A stretch of DNA of 64,000 bases from contig NW_006500356.1 in NCBI RefSeq assembly GCF_000471905.2, positions 2,520,334 to 2,584,333 on the forward strand, written 5' to 3'. A model generated the notes under the pieces. That model ran no database searches and was not told where the DNA came from. It was given only the letters and a program-made list of their open reading frames with translations. Positions 52,991-64,000 of the stretch are shown here, piece by piece. The translations under genes and the position numbers were made by a program. Origin of the DNA: Amborella trichopoda (taxonomy: Eukaryota; Streptophyta; Magnoliopsida; Amborellales; Amborellaceae). Every line of letters begins with the position of its first letter. Positions within the stretch are counted from its first letter, which is position 1.

Positions 52991-53802
52991 CATATCTTTG
53001 AATTTTAATTTTTTTGCTATAAATCCAAATCACGAATTTTATTTTGAATTTTAATTTTTTTCTATAAATTCAAATCACTTGAAATTTGAAGTGCCTACTT
53101 TTAAAATTTTTTGTTATGTTCTAGACCTAGACCTGAACCATACCATGTCCGGTCTAGTCTAGGTCCAATTTTGGACCTGACGGATTTCAGTTTGGGTCCA
53201 AAATCCTAGACCTGAGTTGGGTCCGGATCAAGTCGAGGTATTTTGTTTTGCCAAAAAGTTATGTGGGAACATATCCTACATTCACTCCCTTAGATAATAT
53301 CCTATCTATGAAGTTCCTAACACCCTGAAACTTCAGGGGTATAACCTGCGCAACCTACTGACCAATCTCCAAAAGTACATGAAGATAAAAATTACATGTC
53401 CTCAATATGTACATGAAAAGAATAATATGATGAGATTTAGCAATTGGCTTTAATTTTTGAATGGTTTGATCTATATATCTAAGAACTCAATTTTTATTTT
53501 TATTTTAAAAAAAATCTTTGAAAATGGGTCACAAAAAAATTTATAGAAAAAATCTTCCATCGATTGGGAGATATAGGTAAATGGAAAATGTGAATATTTG
53601 CTTTTGAGTAGGTTGCATCGCAATGTATGCTTTTGGCCTTACGAAATACGAGCATGGCCATCTCCAATTTGATCGGTCCCAAGGAGAAAATGATGATGGC
53701 TGATCATCCAGTGAAGACTTTCTATTTCATGTTGGCAGGCGCACCTCAGGTAATTATCTTTTATACGTACAGATTACGTAAATACATTCTTCTTTTTTTT
53801 CT

Positions 53803-55800
53803 CCTTTTTTTCTCTCTTTTTTTTTTGACGAATACGAGATTTTATTGATGAGATCAAAATTACATCAAGAAATTAGAAACAATCATATTTTCCATTAGAG
53901 CTCCCACATAACTAATCCATCTGCCACCTCATGGGCTTCTCTGTAACATGAAGAAAAGATAAAAACTATAGTGAAGAATAGTCCAAGATCTACATCCATA
54001 ATGATCTTAAAGGTCAAGGTGGAGTATACACCTTATTGTACTAATTAATCACATTAAGGGAGTCTCCTTCAAAGATAGAAGAGCCACCAATTTGACGTTC
54101 CCTTAAAATTTAAGCCCTTGTAGCGCAAGGGTTAGTTCCGCATGATTTGCATTATAGTACCACATGGCCCCGCATACTTAAAAATAACATTCCCCATGCT
54201 ATCCTGGCATACACCACCCACACCTGCCAAACCTGGATTCTCCAATGATGAAACATCAAAATCCAGTTTGTGACATCCAAATATAGGAGACTGCCATTTA
54301 CATTCCGGTTTGATCTTAACAACCTTAAGAGTCATTAAGTTAGCTATATTTAACTCAATATCCACCTTAGAGACTCCTCTCCCTTCTTCAGTGATGCTAA
54401 ACCAACTCCAAACATCCGATAAGATTCTTCATTTACCTTCTTGTAGCTCCAACGAAATTCCTTCAAAAGTTCTACGATTTCTCTCCAACCATAGTTACAA
54501 AAAGATAGCAGTGCGAAAAATATCCCAAATCATGCAACCGACCATAGATAGCTCTGTTAGTTTTAGACTATCCACAATCTCCATATGTGAATTTGGACAA
54601 ATCAAAGGGATACCAATCTTGCGCAATGCTCAACTCCAAATGCTCGAGGAAAAAGGGCAATGGAGGAATGAGTGCTCCCCATTCTCCTCATCATTCTTAC
54701 AAAATAAAAATGTACATTTACCAAAATTTTACCCCTTTTCCTGAGATTGTTTAAAGTGAGCCTAAAACCATCATGGAATAAAATGTAGTAGGCAGATTCA
54801 CTGAAAAATATCCATCTGTCTCCAACTCCCACAGAAATTCATCATCAACTGAATTAAAAACATGGACGAAATTCAAAGTTAAAAGCAGCTCTGTGAACTA
54901 ATCAATTGCAGAATGGGTTACTCTGTTCTAAGAGCACATAACATACCTAAAGATAGAGCTACCTGACCTTTCAAAAACTTCATTCACCTTCACTATAGGA
55001 TGAGCAGAGCTCCGAAATATTCAGGAAAATAGATTTCAAAAGTAACATTACCTACCCACCCATTTGTGATGCCAACATAACACCTTATCTCCTTCCCAAC
55101 GTCCCATCTAGAATGCCTTTCCACAAAAGAACGAGTGGATAATATACCTTTCCAAAGTTGAGATTTCTCGTACCCATTCCTACCGCTGGCTACGAGGATA
55201 ATTGTAGATTCCAAACCATATTTGGCTATTAGAATTTCATGCCAAAACTGATTTTCATTTACCATAGATATCCACCACCACTTAGCCATCAAAGCTTGAT
55301 AAACAAGCTTCAACTTCCTAATCGCCAAGCCACCTCTCTTAGGAAAGCATACCCTCTCTCAACTAACCAAGTTCAATTTCCTAACCTTGTTGTCTGAGCC
55401 CCACAAAAAATTCCTCATACGCTGCTCTATTATGCATAAATATCAAGTATAAAAGAAGATTGGATAAGAGTGATACACCCAACAATAAATATTTCACCTT
55501 CCATAAATCCAATTTTACATGCATTCTCTAGACAATAAGATCCCAAACTTCCTTTGGTAATCTTGAATCTGAAATAAGCATTCCAAGATACTTAATTGGA
55601 AAACACTCTTCCTTACAACCTAAAAGAATTGCCAAATGATTAACTAAAAACTCACTACAACCAACTCCAATAATCGAAGTCCCAAAATTAACTTTTAATC
55701 CTACAACTAATTCACAACATCTGAGAAACCTTCGGTTTCTCATCTTCACAATTTGATCCACTTTGACTAAGCAGCCACCATATAACCTTTGATGCGACAC
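53803..55800 (-). mobile_element. LINE remnant (reverse transcriptase, zinc finger, RNase H), copy B
   Basis: Minus-strand order: late reverse-transcriptase blocks (LKVNFGTSIIGVGCSEFLV, FPIKYLGMLISDSRLPKE) at 55800-55528, KLVYQALMAKWWWISMVNEN at 55328-54993, zinc-finger region at 54832-54602, RNase H start (KLDFDVSSLENPGLAGVGGV) at 54365-54132, and RNase H end (EAHEVADGLVMWEL, stop) near 53900. A 3' tail follows, ending in poly(A) (T-rich 53803-53828 on plus). It is 5'-truncated with many frame breaks and inserted in the WSD1 last intron in antisense. Confidence 0.88.
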
Positions 55801-55974
55801 TTCTAGACATTATAACTAACATAACAAAAAATGTTTGATCCAAAAAAAGAAAAATGGATCACAAAAGGTTTGGAGTATAGAAATTAGGATAGCTGCTTGC
55901 CTCTTATTGGGGGGTTTTGTGAATGATTAGCGATCAGTTTCTGAGAATATATTACATGATACAAATAAAGATAC

Positions 55975-56360
55975 AGTTTCTATAAGGCCTAGGCTTTATG
56001 AAATAAAGTAAAGCTTCATATCGACTCCTTGTCCGAAAAGCACTTTCGGGCATAAAAAATCTCCATGATGGCTCTAAAATAAATTTTCAACACCAATAAT
56101 GAAATTTGAAGCTTAAAAAAAGGTTAAGATCTTGTACATATGTGAACACTTATTTTTAGGGTGAAATAGATGGTCTGGATATTAGTATATACACTATTTT
56201 TAGGGTTTGAAATCCTGCTTTTTTCTTTACAACCATAATGGTCAAGTCTTAGATGATTGATTTGGAGGATTTTCAATGCCAAAATTGCAATTTTCGGTAA
56301 GTTTTGTGGTGAGGGTTTACTTATTTGATAGGGCTACAGCTCCTATCAAAATATTTTCTT
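55975..56360. mobile_element. MITE-like repeat, family 2 (copy 3 of 3)
   Basis: Homologue of 4320-4720: AAAGCACTTTCGGGCATAAA, TCCATGATGGCTCTAAAATA, GTGAACACTTATTTTTAGGG and GATAGGGCTACAGCTCC. Confidence 0.6.
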
Positions 56361-57469
56361 AAAAAAGAATAAAAAGTAACATAGTAAAAAGCATGGAAGA
56401 GTTTAAAAAATATCAAGACAACAGACCCCATAAAACTATTTGTTTTTTAAAAATTAATTTTGCACATTGTACTTGACTTGTAATTTTCTCGTGTTTTCTA
56501 ATTATGTACATCAATGAACTTGTGTTTTCAACTTATACAACGATGAACTCATCTTTTCTTGTTTGTTTTTTTTAACATCAACCCAAGCAACGACAAACTC
56601 ATTCGATTCTTTTGTCTTCTTTTCTACTAATTCACCTAAAAAAGTGCACTTCATGAGAAAATCATGTTTCTTCAACCCTAAACATCAAAATCGTCATTCT
56701 TTCCATTTCTTGCTTCATTCTTAATAAAAGTGCTTAAAACTTGTTCCAAACTAAGCATGTTAAGGCCTCTATGAAGGTAAGTGATATCATGCAACAAGTG
56801 TATAGTAATATAATGCAACCACATTTCTAGAAAATCATATTTAATATATTTGTATGACTCCAAATTTTGCACACACACTCCTTTCATCCCAATAATCAAT
56901 ACTAAAAAAATAAAGTTCAATTTTGCATCGTAGATATAGTAAAAAATGAGTGCCTTCTAACAATGAATCTCAACCATCTATTTGGTGAATTTCAAGATGT
57001 AGACATTTGCAAATTCAAAATCATTTGTTTCTTTTTTGAGATTGTTTATCTAATGATACTAATGCTATCTAAAAATTTTGGAAAGAAAAAAAATCCTTCT
57101 AAAGCCTAGATCTAAGCATCTCATTAAAATGGACAGTCTATATTAGTTGGGTTCAAAAAACATCTTTTGGGATGTGTTTTCAATTTTATTATTATTTTTT
57201 TTTTTTTGTGAATGTTCATTAGATTGAAAACAATGTATATTTAAAAACTGGGTTAAACAAATTGGTTTAACATGATTTTTTAAGGTTGTTGCATTACATT
57301 ACTATACAGCCGTTGCACCAAATCACTGCTCCTCTATGAAAGCCTCAAATCAAGTTATTGATTATTTTTCTCCGCCAGTTTTTTTATACAAAAGTCATAA
57401 CAGTTTCTTTATTCAAAATGAAAAAATAAAAAATCGTTTTTTGTTAATTTTTTTACTATTTTTCTCCGC

Positions 57470-57950
57470 CAGTTTCTTTCCAAAATATTTTTCAATATTG
57501 ATCTTGATTGGTGCCTCCAATGGTAGGATTTTGAATTCTTAGCTTTGAAATTTTAATATATGTATTTTTTCATATTTTTGTCTCTTGTTTTTTCTTTTTC
57601 TTTTTTGCGTGCTATTGTTCTCTTTTTTTTTTCTTTTCCTATTTTTAATAATACTAACTGAGTCAGCCAAGCTGACTTGCTCAGACACCTTGCCAAAGCA
57701 GGACCCAGTTCTAGTCCCTGAGCAAGTATGTAAACATTGATTCTTATGATAACCATCCATCGCTATGGTACCACCCACACAACCAAGTAGCAGCTTGGCA
57801 AAAGCCAAATAGTTAGAAATACCTTCCTTGATAGTCTTAGTCTTCAAAAACTCACATAGACAATCAAATTGGTTGGATATTGGGCTGATTTGGATGGGTG
57901 ATTTTTTATCTGATTCTCTAGGCTAATTTAGAAAATATTAAATGAGAAAG
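57470..57950 (+). other. WSD1 intron segment shared with copy A
   Basis: Matches 45330-45780 nearly continuously (GATCTTGATTGGTGCCTCCA, TTTGTAAACATTGATTTTTATGG in copy A, GTCAGCCAAGCTGACTTGCT). It is part of the duplicated intron, not an independent gene; the minus-strand open frames over both copies come from this shared sequence. Confidence 0.75.
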
Positions 57951-57964
57951 TATGTAATGAGACC

Positions 57965-58130
57965 ATTTACCTTTGATACGAGGTGGTTACAATGGATCTT
58001 GACTAATGGATGTGAAATTGGGTAGCTGCATTTATTTAATTGACTAAGCTCAAAGTTCAAAAGAAATTTTCCTGAACCTTGTGACGCATCCAAACTATCA
58101 AATTTCCCATCGGATGGTTATAAGTAATGA
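57965..58130. mobile_element. MITE, family 6 (partial copy)
   Basis: AATGAGACCATTTACCTTTG start with GGATGTGAAATTGGGTAGCT and AAGCTCAAAGTTCAAAAGAA inside, as at 14748 and 39387. The right end is missing. Confidence 0.6.
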
Positions 58131-58149
58131 TAGCTATTTAAAAAGTAAA

Positions 58150-60240
58150 AGAAAGACCTATGTGATATTTTACTGGGGTATACATGTTTTTTTTTTTTTT
58201 CACCCCATTCTTTTGGCAAACGATCATTTACAGGTGGTTTTTATTATAATAAGATTTATTTCAAAATAACATCAGCATAACAATAAAACCAAGATCTTAA
58301 CAACTTGATGCCATTGAAACAACTATGCACTATGCTTGAGAATAAAATATAAGATTGTAAGAAACAAAAAAAGAAAAATATCGGAGATTACCTCAACCGG
58401 GCTTATTACACCCCACACCGAGTCACCACCATCCGATGGTGCGGGATCAACAGTCTAGCTTCAATTTCGAACCGAGAAAGTAAATTTTGGCTAAGCCACA
58501 CCAATGGAACATGAACCCTTTGATCACAAACTCAAACCCGGTGAATTCTCTTAGCAACCTAGTTTGAGAGATATGGATTCTCTTTTTGCTAAACCCTAAA
58601 ACCCTTAACCGTAAATCTATATTTGAGAGATAGGAGAGAATAACTCCATAACCTAAACCCTTACATTCTTTCACAATCTGAGAAAGATCAACATGAGATA
58701 GTGGTGGGTGCTCCTTTTTAGGATATGAGAGAGAAAGATGAGAATTAGGTACAAGAGATAAGGTGTAAAGATTTTTTTGGTAGAGACCATCCCTTTTTAT
58801 AGGCTTTGAATAAGATTAAGGTTTATTAGGGCTTTCTTTGGCTTGCCTCTTCTTGTGAGATTGAACATAGACCGTCAATCAAGGGTGACTTGTGGGGTGA
58901 AAGATATGAGTCATCCATGTCATAGATGGGCATAGACAGTCAATCAAGGGTGATTTGTGGGGTGAGAGATATGAGTCCTCCATTCCATAGATGGGCCATC
59001 AACATTATGGAAGGTGCGTGGACCATTATCCCCTTTTTTTAAACCATTTTTCCATCAATATATTTAAATAAAATAAATATCATGCATTCTATAAACTTGC
59101 ACGTGTCACATATTCCATAAGGATATGTCAAATAATATCAAGCAGATAAATGCTATCAAATATAAATAAGATAAAATCTATATTAATTCAAATTGACCGT
59201 ATCTCTTTAAAACAAACTTGCTACAAAATAGATAAAGTCATGGTAAATATATCCCTTCTAAGATTTGACCACATGCCACAAATCAAACTAACTTTATCTT
59301 AAAAGCAAACAAGAGAATCCAAAGAGGGTGGGGCGTGCCACCCTTTTGTAGCACATGCGGGCCCCTACCCACATGTCACATGGTGGGCCCATGTGCACTA
59401 TAGGCCCCCATGGAATATTATAAAAAAAATATTATTTTTAAAATTGAATAAAACAATTGAAAATATATATTTNNNNNNNNNNNNNNNNNNNNCTAAAATA
59501 AATTTCAATAATAAAATAAACACAATTAAATTAGTATGATGGGAAAAGGATCCATATGGTTTTAGGAATCCAATCTGTAATAACGGGGTGCTCCACCTTC
59601 AACTGTGGACTATAGACCACACTAGCTTTATCGAACTGACCCAGTGTTTTTCATGACCCACAATCCAAGCAGGGGCTCATTAACGGGTCACCAAAGTCAG
59701 GTCGATGAATCAAGGGTTCGTAATCCCAATCTGTGGATTACAGGTCCTCCCCTAGAGACGAGTCAAGGTCACCACGACCTGATGCGACCACAGCTCTATA
59801 GCGCATAGGGGTATCTCTCGTACATGCATACACTTCACCCAAAGGTGAATATCTGGCTTTCTCGAACGATCTATCAATATGCATGCCGTGTGATGGAACA
59901 TGGATGAGGTTTTGGCCCCTGTTTCAGTATGCCACCATTACACACAAGGGTCACACAGTCCCTCGGTTCATTCATATGGGCATGTTCTTCGATCTCATCA
60001 AGGGCTAACCCATAAACCCTCATCGGTTTGTTCTTCATGCCCAGATAACATGAGTTTTTTCCAACCGACTGGCCTAGATCGTTAAGCACGAGGGACCACA
60101 CTCCCACTGAATTCATGTTCCACTATATCATTTCATTTTACAAGCACTCATAAAGGCCTTTAAAGACCACTTGAGCCCAACAAAAAGGACCCGGTTTCTA
60201 TACGACAAAGCCCGCATATGTAGAAATGAGGGTCTCTTAA
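58150..60240. mobile_element. LTR-like dispersed repeat, copy 2, in the WSD1 last intron
   Basis: Homologous to 51340-52990 up to about 59925, then about 300 bp more that copy 1 lacks. It has an internal 75-bp duplication (CAATCAAGGGTGACTTGTGG near 58875 and 58938) and a 20-N gap at 59473-59492. The absence of this block in copy A of the WSD1 intron shows it inserted after that duplication. Confidence 0.55.
59473..59492. other. Assembly gap, 20 N
   Basis: Run of N inside the second LTR-like repeat, in AT-rich sequence. Confidence 0.99.
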
Positions 60241-60840
60241 TAAATCTATTTTTTAGATGGATTATAAGACTTAATTTTTAAGGACATTTAATCTCTAACA
60301 TGGAGATCATAAATATGAAAAAATACATAAATTTTAGAAACTAAAAATAATAATTCTAGTAAGAAAACATTTGGACCATTAGTTTCCATTATTTTTAGAT
60401 GGAACACCTACTTGCATCCATTTATGAGATGGATGCTTTACACTTTCTGGACCACATATGTAGAAATGCGGTCCAGCCCGCATGACACAAATTTTCATTT
60501 AAAAATAATAATACTAGAAAGGTTTTGTTGGTTATTTAGAGTCTCTTTTCTAAACAATCAACATGCTATACCGAGGATTTTTGTTTTTCTATTTTCAACC
60601 ATTGAAATCAAACTATATGTTTCTATTTTGCAGAGTTTGACTATCACAATGGTGAGTTACATGGGGAAGTTGAGAGTGACAGTAGGCGTGGAGAAAGGAT
60701 TCATAAATCCAGAGGTGCTCACTTCCTGCTTCCAGCAAGCCTTCACCGATATATCACAAGCAGCGATTGTGGGAACAAAATCCAAAGATTCTTGATCTTA
60801 CATGTATTATCTGAGGGTGGTCAAAATATTTAATATCTAT

Positions 60841-63410
60841 TTACGTGGTTTCGAGACAAATGCACAAATATTTATCTACTCCTGACTTAATTCATTGAAT
60901 CCTAAAAGGTAGATGTGACTATGTTTATAGGTACAAGACACAAACATTTATAAAGCATTCAAGAAAAACATGACATTCAAAAATAAATTAGTGGAATCAT
61001 CAGAATGAGTTGATCATCACATGGTTAAGGATCGAACACGACAACGAAGCAATAAACAGAAACAAAGAAATATGGAAAATGGAGAGCTAGAAAGATACAA
61101 ATATGAAAGATTTCAAGTTTTTGTGTGGTATATTACGAACCAGAAATTTGTATTTTAATATATTTTTATATTTATAGAAATGCTCTTAAAAAGTATTGGT
61201 GGAACTCTTTTATAATTTTAATATGGCATAAGAATTAAAACAAAAAATATGGCCACGAATCTTCAACAATAATTTTCAATTATATATCATCTTTATTAAT
61301 AAAAAACTAGCGACCTAAACGACTGTGCAATACATGTTCTATTGCTAGTAATATATCATTTGTTGTAACAAACATATATAAAACAATATGGCATAGTAAC
61401 ACATTACAATAAAATAAGTTACAAGAAAAGATAAATAGTCCCACATCGACAAGGGAAAGAAAGAGGGAAGAGAAGAGGGACTATAAGAGAGAGAGTGGTG
61501 CACGAAGAGGAGCATACTTACCTGGACGGGGTCAATCGGTGAACAGGAATCCCGATGGCCTAGGGTTGGTGCCTCCATTGCACTCAGGGGGTTGCTCACC
61601 TTAGTATCTCCTCAAGTAGGAGAGTACACGTCATAATTTGTGGTAGGGGGGTACGCGTTCGCGCGGCCCCCATCAAATCTAACCCCAAATATTTACAGGT
61701 CGGACTACACGGGATGACCGTAAATTCACTTGTATGAAACAAATGCCGAGTAAGGCCGCCGTAGTCGTGAGATGGCAAGAGAGCATTGGATTCCAAATTT
61801 TCAGCTTTGGAAAAATTGTATTTGGAAATGTATCTTTAGAAATATTGTATTTGGAAATGTATTTTTGGACTGTGAATTATCAACTTTGTTCATAGATGCT
61901 CAATTTATGCTATTTTTTAAATTTTAAATTTTATAATTAACGATAAAATTTATTTTAAAGCTATGACAAAGATTTAGTATTGAAATGCTATTTTTCAACT
62001 CGGTTCACTTTATTTTGATTATTTAGAGCTTCGGCTCTATACAAACTGCACCTTTTTAAATATGACACCTATTTTTAGTATTTACTTTTCATTAATTGTT
62101 TTCTTGTTTTCTTTTCCACAATATACTTTTTTTATTTTTTTATTGTTTCCAATGGTATTTCAAAAGGGTGGATTTTTTACTCTATAGAATCGTGTCGGAT
62201 CATTAGATCAACGACCGGGATCGGTCTAAAGTGGTGATCTAAAAAATTATTACAAACACAAAAAAAAAAATCAGTCTTATAGGGGGGGGATATATATGAA
62301 AAAAAAAATTAAATAGTAGGTCATAGGAAGAAACTGGGTTGAGACCTATACCATACTTAAAACTAATTTGGTCTCGAGTGTTTCTCATCTATTGCTCCAA
62401 ATCAGGAATCGGGGGGTTTTTAAAAAAAGGTCTTGGGGAGAAACTAGGCTAGGACCCATACAATACCAAAACTGATACGGTCTTTGATTGTTTCGAATCT
62501 ATTAATCCCAACCAAGAATCGGGAGTTTTTAAAACATTGTTGTCTAAGATACACAGGTTTGAACCGAGCTTTCAAGTTTCGAACCAAGCATTCACTGAGA
62601 AATAATCGCGACACAAGTTTAAAATTTGGCTTCAAGTTTCAAACCGAACATTTCACTAGAAAAATTAGTGAAAGTGAAGTATGGCCATTTGTCTTTCTTC
62701 TATACGACCGTTTGAAGTTCTGAACCATCCCATTGTATCACTAATTTAGCATGGAGCCTGAAATAAATTTTTTTGAAAGTTGTGATAAATTTCTATACGT
62801 TAGATTTTACATTTAATAACTAAAAAAAAGTTACGACATTCTTGAAAAAAAATGAATGATCTCATAAAATACAATCCTATTTACTTATTTGGGTTTCAAG
62901 CCTATAATAGACGTCATTCAAGTATTTTTGACAAATAATAAAAGAGGAATTTTTTAAGTGAGAGGCTCCAAGATTAACAATGACCTTTAGGACAGGGTAG
63001 GGATAGACTGCTACAATATGATGTCAAGGGTTTTATCTTTAATGAGGTCATAAATTAATATTCAAAAAAGAAAAAAAAAAGAAAAGAAAAAAAAAGATCC
63101 GAGCTGGACATTATGAGTCCAATAGCGTTGTTTCCCTTGCTCACAAAAAAAATAAAATAAATGAATGAAAAGAGTTGCCCAATAAAACCATGGTTGGTTT
63201 AATCAACTCCTCAGTGAACTTTTAATGTTGATAGCTTAAACATATAATCGAAGAATTTGAATTATATTACAAAATCATTAAAGGGCTCAAAGTATCATTT
63301 ACGCTATAGATTTACTTTTTAATTTCATTTCATAAGTGTACCTCCTAAGCAATTTAGTTCAAAACTTTGAAAGTCAACATTTTTCACTGAAACTTTAACA
63401 AGCAGGGGCA
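60841..63410. other. Intergenic, no gene seen
   Basis: AT-rich. A decayed family-1 MITE half lies at about 61806-62071 (ATTTAGAGCTTCGGCTCTAT, CAAACTGCACC end). There is a purine-rich patch at 61440-61500 and poly(A) around 63065-63100. The minus frames at 61345-61796 are not recognised. Confidence 0.45.
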
Positions 63411-63419
63411 TTTTGATAA

Positions 63420-63823
63420 GGGTGCGGTTTGTATGGAGCCTAGGCTCTAAACAATCAAATTAGAGCCTACCTTTGAATAGTATCGAGAAATGTTGTTTCA
63501 ACATTGGAAATCTTTGTGATAGCTTTAGAATATATTTTTTTCTTTATCTATAAAGTTTAAAGCTTTAAACATAGTGTGGATCAACAGATTTATGAAAACT
63601 TGAAAATCTTGAAATCGACGGTCAAAAACTACATTACGAAAATACACTATTTTCAAATCTTGAAATCCAATTTTTTTTCATGTTCATGCATCTTGATGCC
63701 GAGATGATCAATTTGAAGATATTTGAGCATCAAAACAACCTCTCCTAGTGAAATTTTAGTGAAATTTTTGAGGTAGGCTCCAATTTGATGGTTTAGAGCC
63801 TCAGCTCTATATAAACTTTTTCC
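63420..63823. mobile_element. MITE, family 1, with perfect 9-bp target-site duplication
   Basis: GGGTGCGGTTTGTATGGAGC at the left; the reverse complement of the right end (GGAAAAAGTTTATATAGAGC) is an eroded inverted match, improving inward (GGCTCTAAACCATCAAATTG). TTTTGATAA flanks it at 63411-63419 and 63824-63832. A nine-base duplication is typical of Mutator-like elements and supports that origin for the whole family. Confidence 0.88.
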
Positions 63824-64000
63824 TTTTGATAATTTGGTCTACTTATGTGGCTCAAGCCAATTATGAGATACAACTAATTATTCAGGGGTTCTGTTGTGCA
63901 CACGAAAGCTCTAAATTCGATGGGTTGATTTTTGACAAATGAAGTATGAGAAATAAAGTATAAAACACTATCACAAGAACACAAATATTTACATGGTTCA

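Larger units (their letters stand above)
53612..60795 (+). pseudogene. WSD1-like wax ester synthase/DGAT, last two exons, copy B
   Basis: Penultimate exon 53612-53749 (acceptor TTTTGAGTAG, donor CAG/GTAATT) encodes RNTSMAISNLIGPKEKMMMA, DHPVKTFYFMLAGAPQ. The last exon 60634-60795 continues in phase 0 with SLTITMVSYMGKLRVTVGVE and ends GTKSKDS, TGA. Together they form most of the WS_DGAT C-terminal domain of WSD1-type wax ester synthases. The 6.9-kb intron between them is filled with a LINE, a MITE-like repeat, a family-6 MITE and an LTR-like repeat. Both exons are open and have usable splice sites. No upstream exons, including the HHxxxDG exon, appear between copy A at 46 kb and 53.6 kb, so this too is a 3' fragment unless the gene has a very long upstream intron. 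Confidence 0.75.

Noticed and set aside
60412-60633. Upstream extension of the open frame leading into the last WSD1 exon
   Set aside because: This is intron; the exon starts after TATTTTGCAG at 60633 and matches copy A from the same point.

Overview
The window is nuclear DNA of a flowering plant (dicot or magnoliid level; I cannot name the species). It is AT-rich and gene-sparse. Genes have many GT-AG introns, and intergenic DNA is packed with MITEs, LINE and LTR-element fragments, minisatellites, GA/CT microsatellites and three assembly gaps (N runs at 12653-12706, 30062-30081 and 59473-59492). I see no prokaryotic signature, CRISPR array, rRNA or tRNA gene.

Layout. (1) 165-3743, plus: the 3' half of a PDR-type ABCG transporter gene cut by the left edge. 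It carries an in-frame TGA in its third visible exon and a one-base phase break between its fourth and fifth, so it is probably a pseudogene. (2) 3744-15940: intergenic, with several MITE families, a GC-rich island (6360-6620), a large G-rich minisatellite (about 8035-8760) and two coding-like fragments I do not recognise. (3) 15941-23393, plus: an intact 12-exon gene for the bifunctional methionine-salvage enzyme DEP1 (methylthioribulose-1-phosphate dehydratase fused to enolase-phosphatase), 523 residues. (4) 25497-35197, minus: an intact 8-exon gene for dynamin-related protein DRP5A, 821 residues. Its introns hold a 338-bp TRIM retroelement, a 5'-truncated LINE with target-site duplication, a fourfold tandem duplication of a 3' splice site, a long hairpin and an N gap. 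(5) 35200-40110: intergenic, with MITEs and a 1.6-kb non-autonomous DNA transposon containing a minisatellite. (6) 40112-44382, minus: a decayed endogenous caulimovirid (movement protein, coat protein with zinc knuckle, protease and start of reverse transcriptase in order), truncated at both ends. (7) 44390-60840: two paralogous 3' fragments of a WSD1-like wax ester synthase/DGAT gene (last exons at 46108-46269 and 60634-60795, penultimate exon at 53612-53749). Their shared last intron has been invaded by a LINE, MITEs and an LTR-like repeat. (8) 60840-64000: intergenic, with a MITE bearing a perfect 9-bp target-site duplication.

Only DEP1 and DRP5A look functional. They converge on each other (plus and minus) with about 2.1 kb between stop codons, a stretch containing one hAT-like MITE. 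DEP1 acts in the cytosolic methionine salvage (Yang) cycle and DRP5A in cytokinesis, so there is no evident pathway link. I found no convincing new biological system. The most unusual structures are the multiplied splice acceptor in DRP5A, the TRIM, and the pararetrovirus abutting the rearranged WSD1 duplication.
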